Positions 16,451-24,673 of a stretch of 39,241 bases of DNA are shown here, piece by piece; positions within the stretch are counted from its first letter, which is position 1; the number at the start of each line of letters is the position of its first letter. The notes under the pieces are model-generated. The model was not told where the DNA came from, ran no database searches, and saw only the letters and a program-made list of their open reading frames with translations. Origin of the DNA: JBCAWW01 sp045106675 (GTDB lineage: Bacteria > Bacteroidota > Bacteroidia > J057); assembly GCA_045106675.1 (NCBI GenBank), contig JBGCFA010000404.1:1-39241 (forward strand). The letters are read 5' to 3'. The position numbers and the translations under genes were made by a program.

Positions 16451-19400
16451 GATCCAAACAATACGTTACAAAGGTTAAATTTTACTTGAAAATCATCTTT
16501 AAGGGAAAGCCCATCTTCAATGGCATCTAAGATTACTTCTATGGGTCTAAAGGTGATTTGTGGATGGCGAGTCGCTTCAAACCAATCTCCTCTACCGCGA
16601 CCGGACACAATCACCAGAATAATGTTAGTAGGCAAAGGTTTTTGGAATTTAGCTTCATACCATTTCTTGATTTCTTCTTCGAAGAACGCTTCCACTTCAC
16701 TTTCACGATAGCGTTCACCATTAGCTTTTTTGAGTGTTTCCAAAAACGAAAGGTGCATGACAATAAAATGGCTTCGCTTTTTTAATAAATTTTCGCGTTG
16801 CGAATTAAAAACGCCTCCTTCTTCTGGAAAAGCGGCCAAACGTAATTGAGAAGAAAATACTTGATAACGTTTATTAAGCTTATCTGCCTCTTGGTAGAGA
16901 GGGAGTCGCTCATAAATCCTCGCATCAAAGAAACTGATATGGGTTAAGCCAGTCTCGATCAACTTCATTGGCTTGTCAAGATTAGGAAAATCAGCCTTGA
17001 CAAATGATTTGAAGTCATGTTCCACTTCTTCCCCATCAAGCGTATATCGAAAAATATCATGAAAGAAGGAGGTATGAGAGCGTAACATACAGCAGTCTTC
17101 AGCATTAGCATATGCCTTAGCATGAGCTATATTTAGCCGCGGGATCTGTTTTAAGGTATCTTTCCTTATTTGGCTGCGAAACTCTGGTTCGTTATCCAGA
17201 CTCGATTCATTGTAATAAACCAATTTCCAGCCATCCTCAGTATTAAGAAGGGAGATGGCAGAAACTGCTTTAAATTTACTCCCGGCGGGTTTGCATAGTA
17301 GATAATCTTGACGCTCTTGCTCATTGCCCAGCCAATCTCCGAGCCATCTTTGCATGGCAAGCTCGTATTGAGTTTGAGGATCATGACTGGTCCAGTCCGC
17401 CTTAGCCTCTACTAAACGAAGAATACCTTTGTTGCGTAATTCATGGAGCGCGCTAACTTTTTCGTCTCCTTCATAAGTGTTGACGAAGGGTATTTCTTCA
17501 GCATTACCTCCATTGGTGATACGAAACTGCTCTACTGCGACAACCTTAAATCTAGAAATATTGTCGTTTTGAGGATCAAATTTTTCATCTACCACTTGGA
17601 CTTTGCGACCTTTCCATAGATGAAAGAATTTTTTGATTGTCCCATGGCTATGAAACGGATCATCTGAATTTTCTGCAATCCGTTCTTCCACATTTTGAAT
17701 GTACTTTTTTACTTCAGCCTTATACTCAGCTTTGGGCTTACTTCCCTCTTTTTCAACTAGTTGAGAATTGTAAATTTTATGAAGAATGGCATCTTCTATT
17801 ATAAAACCATTTCTTCGGGCACTGGGATTTGTATAAAATTCAGATGCAGCGAACACATAAGGATAATAGTGGCGTTTGACCATTTTTTGATTAACACCAT
17901 CGATACTCAAAAACAGATTATTGATGAGCATTGCAGCACAGACTTTGTCTTGGGAACTTCCTCCTAATATCGGGTTCCCATCCCTATCAATTACTCTGCG
18001 CCTTAATTGTTGAGTGTGGCTTTCTATTACTCCCCCCTTACCATGAAAACTCTCTTTTTCCTCATTGATTTTAGCGCCTTCAAGATGGGTGAGAATTTGT
18101 GGGTGGTGCAACCAGGTACCGACTTTAAAGAGACTTTGTTCTTCGCTTAGACTATAGGCAGTAAATCTTTCGGTTCGCTTCTTTCTTAAATAGACTGATT
18201 GGATAGAGATGAACAATTTTAGCCCACCATCCTTCATTTCTTTAAGTTGGCTTTTATAGTGCTTTACGTTACGAAGCGTATTTTCCCATATAGTATATAG
18301 AGCATGCTGCCCAATTACGCCATTGGGTAAAAACACGTCATCTAATGTTTCTAAAACAGCTTGAATATTTTTAAAATCTTTGCCCATCCTCAAGAAAGTA
18401 TATTCGGAGTACCCTAGAGGATCAGCATTAGGTTTGTCATAATCTAACTCTAGCGCTTTTGCTTTTTCTCTTTCCATGACCTCCAAATTGATCACGGCAT
18501 ACTCCCCTCCAACTTTAATGGAATCTTTTTCACCCTCGGACTCAGGCTCCATTATTTCGAGATGAATCGCAAGCTTATTTATCCCTTCAGAATGAGCGAT
18601 GGTACCTAAAAACAAGGTATTGTTGATATACTGTCGAATTAAGTCAGACCAGCTTTTTATCTCTCCACTAAATACTGTATCCCGAGCAACTCCACTCCAA
18701 AAGGCTGATTTATCTCTTAAGTATTGAAAAAACTGATAGATTGACTGGGCTACAGGTACGGGGAAACTGGCTAGTTGATTGCCGTCAGGATCATGAAAAG
18801 TTAACAGGTTATTTTGTGATTCTTCGTCCATGAAACGGACGATATTTAGTAAGGATAGCTCTGGATCACTTTCGTCGGTCAAGCGATCAACGGCATCCAT
18901 GAAAGCATGGAATTCTTTAGTTGTTGTAATGCTGTCTTTGATTTTTTGATCAATATTGATCGGATCGATCTCTGAAGAGAGTCTTCCAGATACTGGAAAA
19001 CTTTTTGCGGCTATTTTGTAGCGATTCTCAAACCACCATTTTAAGGCAACCAAACTATGAGTACCAATATTGTGAGCAAAGGAGTCAACAATAATGGCCG
19101 TAATCGCTGTTTTAATTTTGTCCGAACGGCCACGAAGCAATTGCTCACTCTCTCTAATAATTACGGGTGCTATTTTTTCATAATAGTCATCATATCCTAG
19201 CTCACTGAGAAATGGATTTCCAGTAATTGGCGTAATACCAAGGTTGGGATAGCCATACATAGGATTATACTGGATATTTTTCTGTTTGCTTAGATCATTG
19301 GTCTCATTTAAATCCTGAAAAACAGCTAAATAGTCTTCTAGTGGTTCTTGTGGCTTAACATCGTAGCTCTTGAATTTTGATTCCAGTCTAACATTTTCAT

Positions 19401-20091
19401 ATTCCCTCGTAGCCATCAAAATCAATAGTCGATGATATTGTTGGATGCCCGATATTTTAGTTCCGTCTTCAACTTTATCCTTGCCTTTGCCACGAAAGGC
19501 CCTTGGAGAAGCGATGATATACATCACACCAATAAGACTTCCTTGAGAAATAATGGGTAAAGGCCAATACAAAGGCGTTTCATCCAATGAAATACCCTTT
19601 TCTTGAAGCGCAACTTTTAGGTATATTTTTTCGGCGGTCAGTAAATTATCAATCGTATCCTCCTCCTTATCAAAATCAATTTCATTAGGATCAGGCGTCG
19701 TTAATCCCACCTCTTCGAAATATTCTTTTAGCACTTGTGCTTTGAGGACTTTGCTTTCTAATAGACTTAAAGATTCAAATTGCTGAAAGATCTTTTGAGC
19801 ACTAGATTTGTTTCCACCCAAGAGATCAATCGGAAACCTTTCTAAAAATCTTGCCTCATCTGCAAAGTCAGGAAATTCTCTCGTATAATGTTTAGGAATA
19901 CGATAACTAGCATAAGGAGCTCCCTGCTCGTTTTCATAAACAAAAGTGGTGGTGATCAATAGTTGTTCACCTTCAATGATCGGCACCACAAAACTATAAA
20001 TACATTGAAAAAACTTCTCAAAGTCAAATCCCTCATCTTGGTGATAATAGGACTGCTTGCGCGTTGATTTTTGTGGACTCTCAGACTTCAT
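16447..20091 (-). CDS. Large soluble histidine-kinase-like protein with sensor N-terminus and GHKL-type ATPase region
   Basis: The 1214-residue protein has no transmembrane helix. Residues about 20-235 are a GAF-like sensor region that parallels the 194-residue protein encoded just upstream (shared FPID, LKEYF and SLIGVMYII-type landmarks). Around 337-346, SFAHNIGTHS looks like a DHp H-box, with H340 the candidate phosphorylated His. Around 598-612, HALYTIWENTLRNVKHY closely follows the N-box of NarX-type kinases, with N608 as the Mg/ATP Asn. HGKGGVIES near 684 resembles a G2 box, while a clear DxGxG is not found. The last 200 residues form an unassigned alpha/beta region (ILVIVSGRGRGDW). Autokinase activity is plausible but unproven; the catalytic core is divergent. 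It is likely the donor for the receiver proteins encoded downstream. Confidence 0.7.
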   Translation of the reverse strand: MKSESPQKSTRKQSYYHQDEGFDFEKFFQCIYSFVVPIIEGEQLLITTTFVYENEQGAPYASYRIPKHYTREFPDFADEARFLERFPIDLLGGNKSSAQKIFQQFESLSLLESKVLKAQVLKEYFEEVGLTTPDPNEIDFDKEEDTIDNLLTAEKIYLKVALQEKGISLDETPLYWPLPIISQGSLIGVMYIIASPRAFRGKGKDKVEDGTKISGIQQYHRLLILMATREYENVRLESKFKSYDVKPQEPLEDYLAVFQDLNETNDLSKQKNIQYNPMYGYPNLGITPITGNPFLSELGYDDYYEKIAPVIIRESEQLLRGRSDKIKTAITAIIVDSFAHNIGTHSLVALKWWFENRYKIAAKSFPVSGRLSSEIDPINIDQKIKDSITTTKEFHAFMDAVDRLTDESDPELSLLNIVRFMDEESQNNLLTFHDPDGNQLASFPVPVAQSIYQFFQYLRDKSAFWSGVARDTVFSGEIKSWSDLIRQYINNTLFLGTIAHSEGINKLAIHLEIMEPESEGEKDSIKVGGEYAVINLEVMEREKAKALELDYDKPNADPLGYSEYTFLRMGKDFKNIQAVLETLDDVFLPNGVIGQHALYTIWENTLRNVKHYKSQLKEMKDGGLKLFISIQSVYLRKKRTERFTAYSLSEEQSLFKVGTWLHHPQILTHLEGAKINEEKESFHGKGGVIESHTQQLRRRVIDRDGNPILGGSSQDKVCAAMLINNLFLSIDGVNQKMVKRHYYPYVFAASEFYTNPSARRNGFIIEDAILHKIYNSQLVEKEGSKPKAEYKAEVKKYIQNVEERIAENSDDPFHSHGTIKKFFHLWKGRKVQVVDEKFDPQNDNISRFKVVAVEQFRITNGGNAEEIPFVNTYEGDEKVSALHELRNKGILRLVEAKADWTSHDPQTQYELAMQRWLGDWLGNEQERQDYLLCKPAGSKFKAVSAISLLNTEDGWKLVYYNESSLDNEPEFRSQIRKDTLKQIPRLNIAHAKAYANAEDCCMLRSHTSFFHDIFRYTLDGEEVEHDFKSFVKADFPNLDKPMKLIETGLTHISFFDARIYERLPLYQEADKLNKRYQVFSSQLRLAAFPEEGGVFNSQRENLLKKRSHFIVMHLSFLETLKKANGERYRESEVEAFFEEEIKKWYEAKFQKPLPTNIILVIVSGRGRGDWFEATRHPQITFRPIEVILDAIEDGLSLKDDFQVKFNLCNVLFGS

Positions 20092-20124
20092 AGGATAGTC
20101 TTAAGCTAGTTTTCTAAACATTAT

Positions 20125-20709
20125 TTAGCCGTAGCGTTTCTCAAGGCGTTGGCGGAAACTTTCGATAGCATCTATATCATTGTCATGTAGCGTATTTTTA
20201 TCGTAAAGGAGGTATATCATTCCTTGCAAAACCCCATTTTTCTCAAAAGGAATAGGTAAGTAATAACCGTCTTCCATTTTATGATGATCTACGAGATAAT
20301 CTAGCAGCATATTTTCTGCCGCTTTAAATCCAGTAACATTGGCTGGTTGATTGAATAAGCTTTCGTCATGTTCGTGAGAGTGTTCGCCAAAATATTCTTT
20401 TAGAGAGAATTCCTTTATAAACTCGCCACAGTTTGGCCAACTCTTATAAATCTTACAAATGGTAAATCCTGCATGATCAGGAAGAGTGGGATCAATGGGA
20501 AAATCCTCTAAGTACTTACTCGCTTTCTCACCTATAAGCGACCGATAAATTCGAGGAAGTTGGTAGTTTCCAATATCTTTGTCGTTGGTTCTAGAAAATT
20601 GAATTACACTGTAATGTTCTAAGTTTGGAGACTTGCTTTCAAAGACTTCAAGTAAATTCCCCTTTATAGGAATCTCCCTTAAAGCTGCGATAGGAATCAG
20701 ATTGACCAT
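20125..20709 (-). CDS. Stand-alone GAF-like sensor protein, paralogue of the kinase N-terminus
   Basis: The 194-residue soluble protein is the first gene of the operon. It contains NYQLPRIYRSL, then LEDFPID, then SLKEYFGEH, and finally YYLPIPFEKNGVLQGMIYLLYD. The corresponding order in the kinase is YRIPKHY, LERFPID, VLKEYFEE and LYWPLPIISQGSLIGVMYI. The end of the domain has the strand-turn-strand look of a GAF domain (a GxLxGMIYLLYD core), which commonly binds small ligands. The His-rich stretch EHSHEHDE could bind metal. It lies 33 bases upstream of the kinase gene. It may sense the same ligand, or pair with the kinase N-terminus. This is inference from the repeated domain. Confidence 0.7.
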   Translation of the reverse strand: MVNLIPIAALREIPIKGNLLEVFESKSPNLEHYSVIQFSRTNDKDIGNYQLPRIYRSLIGEKASKYLEDFPIDPTLPDHAGFTICKIYKSWPNCGEFIKEFSLKEYFGEHSHEHDESLFNQPANVTGFKAAENMLLDYLVDHHKMEDGYYLPIPFEKNGVLQGMIYLLYDKNTLHDNDIDAIESFRQRLEKRYG

Positions 20710-20781
20710 ATTTCTGTTGTTGATGTGAGAAGCTTACTTAATTGCCTAAGACCAATTCTCGATATACGAAGATCAGTTCGT

Positions 20782-20805
20782 AAAAAAATACCCGATATCG
20801 GGTAT
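20782..20805 (-). terminator. Palindromic hairpin with T-run, minus-strand reading
   Basis: The 18-base palindrome at 20788-20805 (ATACCCGATATCGGGTAT) is preceded in + coordinates by seven A residues, so the minus-strand RNA would have a hairpin followed by a U-run. It fits termination of transcription from the isoprenoid-synthase-like gene at 20939-22126, which ends 134 bases upstream on that strand. Confidence 0.6.
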
Positions 20806-20810
20806 ATATA

Positions 20811-20844
20811 AATCCCCCATCTTGAGTATTCAAGATGGGGGATT
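20811..20844. terminator. Perfect 15-base hairpin, companion to the palindrome beside it
   Basis: Arms 20811-20825 (AATCCCCCATCTTGA) and 20830-20844 pair perfectly around a 4-base loop (GTAT). It lies 5 bases from the palindromic hairpin at 20788. The two together separate the isoprenoid-like gene from the seven-gene operon, so the operon probably has its own promoter in 20710-20780. Without a strong T-run of its own, it could also be a regulatory RNA element. Confidence 0.55.
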
Positions 20845-20938
20845 CAAGTATTTTGTTGGGAGTGTCATTCTGTAGTAATAGTCAATAGGCACTATTCGTA
20901 CAGAAGAACTATGATAGAATCAATAATAGAGCTAACTA

Positions 20939-22126
20939 TTAGCCATTAAATTCATGGTACTCTTTATAAAAACGATTACCTAATACGAAGGAGAGCATAT
21001 CTCGCAATATTGGATCGTTTGTATAAGCTTCACCCGCTCTAGCCAGACCACAAATCCATCCTATGCTATCAGTTAGTGCCCGTGTCGATTTCAATTTTAA
21101 AAGGATTTCCTTTTGTTCTTTATCCTCTGCACCTGCTAGTCCTACGGCCTTATTAGCATAATGTTCGAAAATATTGTCATTTCCCGACCCTTTTCTTGCT
21201 AAATATGTAGCTATTGGGAGCGTTACCAAACCTCTTCGGAAATCACTAAAAGTATCTTCCTCGAACTTACATACAGTTGTAAATCCGTAACTAATGGGCA
21301 AATAGTCGCAATTATCATTCACTAATTGCTGGCCCATTCCATAAATCCTCGCGAAAGAAATCAGATAATTATAATCTATATCGGAATCACCATATAATCG
21401 AATTAGCAATTCTGTAAATACTTGAAAGAAGACCGTATTGATCAAGTAAGCACGGGTAAACAACAAACGGAGATAATTTGTAGGCAAATCATTGTCATAC
21501 TTATGCGGTTTGTATGCAGAAAGTATGTTGATGAAAAAATCTACATCGACCACATCACTAACGCCTTCAATCAAATGTAGATTATCCTTGTTATCCGAAG
21601 CGAAGTTTTCATAGCTAAGAGCCGTATTGTCAAGCGTCATACCTTGGCTGTAAAGAGCAAAAAGTTTCTCTACAGTTTTCCAAATTTCAGTTTGCTGCTG
21701 AGCGTTAAACTCAGTCTCGATATAACGACTCATACTATTCCAAGTATCTTCCCTTTCTTGACGATTAAGCAGACGACTTAATTCATCATTAACGCCAAAT
21801 TTTTGATCTTGGAAATGATTGTCCAAATACATGAGGGTGATACAATACTCACCAACAATTCCTATTTTTTGTATCTCGGCAATGTATAAAATGGCCAGAA
21901 AGGAATTATCTGTAAGGTGCTCGGCGATTTTATTAATGAAATAAAACCTAGATGAAGCCTTTAGGTTTTCGGATTCATCTTTAGCCTTGATACGAGAATT
22001 AAATAAAAAAAGAGCGTTCGTATCTATATATGTAATCGCCGAATACTGTGCTTCTTGCATTTCGGCAAATCTTAATTTTCGAGGATTACTAGCAAGGATA
22101 GGGTTCATAAAAAAATGTTGCTTCAT
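20939..22126 (-). CDS. Divergent class I isoprenoid (polyprenyl) synthase-like protein
   Basis: The 395-residue all-helical soluble protein has the polyprenyl-synthetase order of landmarks. A helix ends in LMYLDNHFQDQKFG (D102, D107), in the place of the first Asp-rich motif. Next comes MGQQLVNDNCDYLP (D271, D274), in the place of the second. It is followed by FRRGLVTLPIATYLARK, like the family's DLREGKxTLPxxxA. Both metal-binding motifs deviate from DDxxD, so activity on isoprenoid diphosphates is uncertain. It may be an enzyme with altered substrate or an inactive relative. It is a single gene, bounded downstream by two hairpins and upstream by a 556-base interval shared with the divergent gene at 22683. 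Confidence 0.5.
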   Translation of the reverse strand: MKQHFFMNPILASNPRKLRFAEMQEAQYSAITYIDTNALFLFNSRIKAKDESENLKASSRFYFINKIAEHLTDNSFLAILYIAEIQKIGIVGEYCITLMYLDNHFQDQKFGVNDELSRLLNRQEREDTWNSMSRYIETEFNAQQQTEIWKTVEKLFALYSQGMTLDNTALSYENFASDNKDNLHLIEGVSDVVDVDFFINILSAYKPHKYDNDLPTNYLRLLFTRAYLINTVFFQVFTELLIRLYGDSDIDYNYLISFARIYGMGQQLVNDNCDYLPISYGFTTVCKFEEDTFSDFRRGLVTLPIATYLARKGSGNDNIFEHYANKAVGLAGAEDKEQKEILLKLKSTRALTDSIGWICGLARAGEAYTNDPILRDMLSFVLGNRFYKEYHEFNG

Positions 22127-22682
22127 TCACCTTGTTTTTTGTGAGTAAATAAATTGGTATCAGGCAAAGCTTAAACAGACAAGGGGAACACAGGTTTATG
22201 ATAATGTTTGAGATTAACGAATGAACGATTTACTCTTGCAGAATTAATACCAATTTAGTTTTAAGACGTTTTTTCTCTTTCCAGGATACACTTATTGTAC
22301 ATGCAAAATTTCTTTTACGCTGTTTTACAATAAGTTATGAAATAAAAAGATGAAAAAATAGAATTTTATTCGTTTTTAAACTCGCTAAAAACCTACTATT
22401 CTATCAATTTTATTTCTTTCCTTAAATGACGAATAATCAATATTGGAAAATTATTATCACGATCTCATAATACAGAAGATGTATTAATTACTAAAACCTG
22501 AATTTCTAAAAATCAAACAGGGTTTTCCCATTCTTTTTTAACATATTTCTGGTAATTGTACTTTCACCTTTTCATCTAATTTTACTTAAAGCAAGCCTAA
22601 ACGCAAGCGCAGTAGCTACGCTTGCTATTCTGCCTTTGATGTAAATCGAAAGCGAAACCCTTACTTACCTAATTCACTAATC
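22127..22682. promoter_or_regulatory. AT-rich divergent intergenic region with inverted repeats
   Basis: No gene was recognised in this 556-base interval between the divergently transcribed genes at 22126 and 22683, so promoters for both should be here. TAAATTGGTAT at 22150-22160 is repeated inverted as ATACCAATTTA at 22247-22257, and GAGTAAAT at 22143-22150 is inverted at 22228-22235. A third pair, GCAAGCG (22603-22609) and CGCTTGC (22619-22625), lies 60-80 bases before the plus-strand gene. These could be operator half-sites. Confidence 0.4.
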
Positions 22683-23474
22683 ATGAAATTGCCAACCGAG
22701 ATAACACTCAAACTCTTACAAATAAATTTTGGCATATTAGTCGGAATCCTCACCTATTTTCTGCCCTTAAGCAGTAACAGCGGAAATCTTCGACTGAGCA
22801 TCCTGATCGCAATTGCTTCTGTGATTTTAATTTCAACTTTATTCAGTAGCAAGCAAGGCCCCAATCTGGAGGAAGAGAAATTTCAACAGATTTTAAACCA
22901 AGAAATCAGTAAGCTTTCAAAGGCTGTTTATGATAGTTCAAAAGATCTGTTATATGTATATCAGTTGCTCCAGTATAGCCAGATTACGATTCCTCAAGAA
23001 AAAATTCCTCGTGTTTGGTTAGAGATGCTGTGGATGACAAAGAAAAGATATTGGGCTACTACATACATATCGCCAAATCAAGGCTGGAACGAAGCGTTCA
23101 CCGACTTAGGTGAAGAAATACAAAGGGCAAAAATAGTAGCAGAGCAAGTAGATATATGCCGCATTTTTATCGTAGAAGATGAAAATGAATTAAGGCATTT
23201 AAATGTGATACTTAATAGTCAAGCAAATATTGGAATTCGAATAAAATACATCTTAATCGCAGATATCAGAAAGACAGCCTCACTAGCCAATCATCAAAAA
23301 CAGTTGGCGACTATTGATTTTGGAATCATTGACGATAAATATGTTTATGAGACCCACCTTGTCAAAAGGATGGCGATGCACTCCAGTATTACTTTTAATC
23401 CCGATCAGCTTAGGCATTATATTGACTTTTTTAGACTCTTACGATCTGAAGCAAAGGAATTCAATTATAAATAA
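22683..23474 (+). CDS. Two-helix membrane protein with an unassigned cytoplasmic alpha/beta domain
   Basis: The 263-residue protein has two N-terminal transmembrane segments (about 9-29 and 36-56), then a helical linker (about 62-95) and a soluble alpha/beta domain (about 105-250). The soluble domain contains WATTYISPNQGWNEAF, VDICRIFIVEDENEL, GIRIKYILIADI and DFGIIDDKYVYE. The order of strands and the late DFGIIDDK segment recall PLD-like/TrmB-C-type ligand or nuclease-fold domains, but no HxK motif is visible, so catalysis is not claimed. Two membrane helices joined to an effector-like domain are also seen in some conflict-system effectors. No partner gene is coupled to it; function is unknown. 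Confidence 0.6.
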   Translation: MKLPTEITLKLLQINFGILVGILTYFLPLSSNSGNLRLSILIAIASVILISTLFSSKQGPNLEEEKFQQILNQEISKLSKAVYDSSKDLLYVYQLLQYSQITIPQEKIPRVWLEMLWMTKKRYWATTYISPNQGWNEAFTDLGEEIQRAKIVAEQVDICRIFIVEDENELRHLNVILNSQANIGIRIKYILIADIRKTASLANHQKQLATIDFGIIDDKYVYETHLVKRMAMHSSITFNPDQLRHYIDFFRLLRSEAKEFNYK

Positions 23475-23482
23475 TTCAAAAA

Positions 23483-23508
23483 GCGCCCTACTTGCTAAAG
23501 TAGGACGC
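23483..23508 (-). terminator. Hairpin terminator, stronger on the minus strand
   Basis: Arms GCG-CCTACTT (from 23483) and AAGTAGG-A-CGC (to 23508) form a stem with a GCTA loop. In the minus orientation it is followed by TTTTT. It lies 8 bases after the stop of the gene at 22683, so it may terminate that gene too. Its minus-strand orientation supports real transcription of the small ORFs at 23637-24090. Confidence 0.55.
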
Positions 23509-23636
23509 ACAACAGATTTGGTCTCGCAAAAAAATAATTTTTAGGTGATGATATTTGTATCGTATATACCTTTTAGATGTGACAGAATAGTTAAACATCG
23601 TGCTTACTTGCAATGGTTGTGATTTTTGCCGGTCTT

Positions 23637-23807
23637 TTAATTTTGAGGAGGTGGCCTTTGCAATCGAATTGAAGCCGTAGAATACCTTAGCATTGCCGCT
23701 CTTTGGGTTGCCTTAGGGCTTCTAGTCGCTAGCAGGGAACGGGGAGCAAAGAAAGGAGTCGGTGTACGATAATGAGCAAGGCTTGGGTTTTTCTGAGAGT
23801 GATTCAT
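23637..23807 (-). CDS. Possible 56-residue small protein
   Basis: An ATG at 23807 opens a 56-codon frame ending TAA at 23637. It begins MNHSQKNPSLAHYRTPTPFF and continues Arg- and Pro-rich without a hydrophobic helix. It is preceded by a TAAATAACAAAATC leader, as often seen before Bacteroidota starts. It lies 55 bases downstream of the other small ORF on the same strand and upstream of a minus-strand terminator. No homology was recognised; it could equally be a chance ORF. Confidence 0.3.
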   Translation of the reverse strand: MNHSQKNPSLAHYRTPTPFFAPRSLLATRSPKATQRAAMLRYSTASIRLQRPPPQN

Positions 23808-23862
23808 GATTTTGTTATTTAAAGGATTGAAAAGTTTGAGGGGAGGAGAAAATGCACCTTAA

Positions 23863-24090
23863 TTAGGCATTAATGGGTGGGGGATTCGCTTCAACTTGTT
23901 CTATTAATAACTGTCTCATGTGAGAGGAATTCTGCAATAGTTTGCCTGCATTAGTGATAGGTATACTTAAAACATTATTCCTGATTTCAGACTTTTGAAA
24001 GCCTCTATATGAAAATCGAAAGCTAAGTGTCTCGTCTACTAATGGGGTGCTTATGGGAGCCGAATGCTGGTTGTTCAATTGATTTTTCAT
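23863..24090 (-). CDS. Possible 75-residue small protein
   Basis: The 75-residue product begins MKNQLNNQHSAPISTPLVDE, has an Arg/Phe-rich middle (LSFRFSYRGFQKSEIR) and ends in VEANPPPINA. There is no signal peptide, membrane helix or Cys, and no family was recognised. It is the only substantial ORF in a long AT-rich stretch, has an A-rich leader, and shares strand and terminator with the 56-codon ORF below it. A peptide-type product is possible, but no modification enzyme is encoded nearby. Confidence 0.4.
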   Translation of the reverse strand: MKNQLNNQHSAPISTPLVDETLSFRFSYRGFQKSEIRNNVLSIPITNAGKLLQNSSHMRQLLIEQVEANPPPINA

Positions 24091-24406
24091 TTTCGTTTGA
24101 ATTAATGTTGCTTGTCTTTATTTCTTGAAAACAATTAAGTAGAAAAAAGGCTAGTCGCCGAAACATCATCGAGCACAAAACACATTAAATTCTGATTATC
24201 AGGGAGATGCAAATATACGCAAGTCAAAAAATCGATTATAATTCTGTTTAGACATCCGATTCTAATCCTGTATACTTATTTAAAACCTCTCCATAAAAGG
24301 GCCATATTCCTCAATTCTTATTCTCACTAATTTAAGTTTGATTAAAAGTCGACGAGATTAATAATCAAGCTTGCTTCAGCAAAGTTGTGATCAATAGTCA
24401 CTGCAC
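24091..24406. other. AT-rich intergenic stretch without a recognised gene
   Basis: The 316-base interval between the small ORF at 24090 and the terminator at 24407 holds no convincing ORF or RNA gene. It presumably contains the promoter for the minus-strand small ORFs. Confidence 0.5.
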
Positions 24407-24448
24407 AAAAAAACGCCATGATATCTTAGAATATCATGGCGTTTTTTT
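24407..24448. terminator. Bidirectional rho-independent terminator
   Basis: A perfect 18-base stem (seven A, then CGCCATGATAT at 24414-24424) pairs with ATATCATGGCG plus seven T (24431-24448) around a 6-base loop. It starts 4 bases beyond the stop of the minus-strand gene at 24453, which it should terminate. The U-run is present in both directions. Confidence 0.9.
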
Positions 24449-24452
24449 ATTA

Positions 24453-24647
24453 TCAGCTCGAAGGGGGAGCACGGTCTAAACCAATTTGAAATTCAGCTAG
24501 GAACTCGAAAATTCTTTGAGCTAAATGCCTTAATATTTTGAATAAATAAACCAAAACAACAGACATAATCATCGCATTCATACTGAGAGCATCTTCATAA
24601 GCGTCAAAAACATTTTGTTCTGCTAATTCTTCTTTTAGCTGTTTCAT
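24453..24647 (-). CDS. Small single-helix membrane protein
   Basis: The 64-residue protein has an acidic amphipathic N-terminus (MKQLKEELAEQNVFDAYEDA), one hydrophobic helix (about 24-40, MNAMIMSVVLVYLFKILRHL) and a short amphipathic tail. It follows the OB-fold gene by 26 bases on the same strand and ends next to a strong terminator, so the two form an operon. A shared short motif, VF(...)ALSM, occurs in both proteins. Function is unknown; a membrane partner for the OB-fold protein is a reasonable guess. Confidence 0.55.
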   Translation of the reverse strand: MKQLKEELAEQNVFDAYEDALSMNAMIMSVVLVYLFKILRHLAQRIFEFLAEFQIGLDRAPPSS

Positions 24648-24673
24648 GATTTTAATATTAAAGGTTGAAAAAA

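Noticed and set aside
16447..20091. Kinase as a transmembrane sensor
   Set aside because: No hydrophobic stretch long enough for a membrane helix was found in the 1214 residues.
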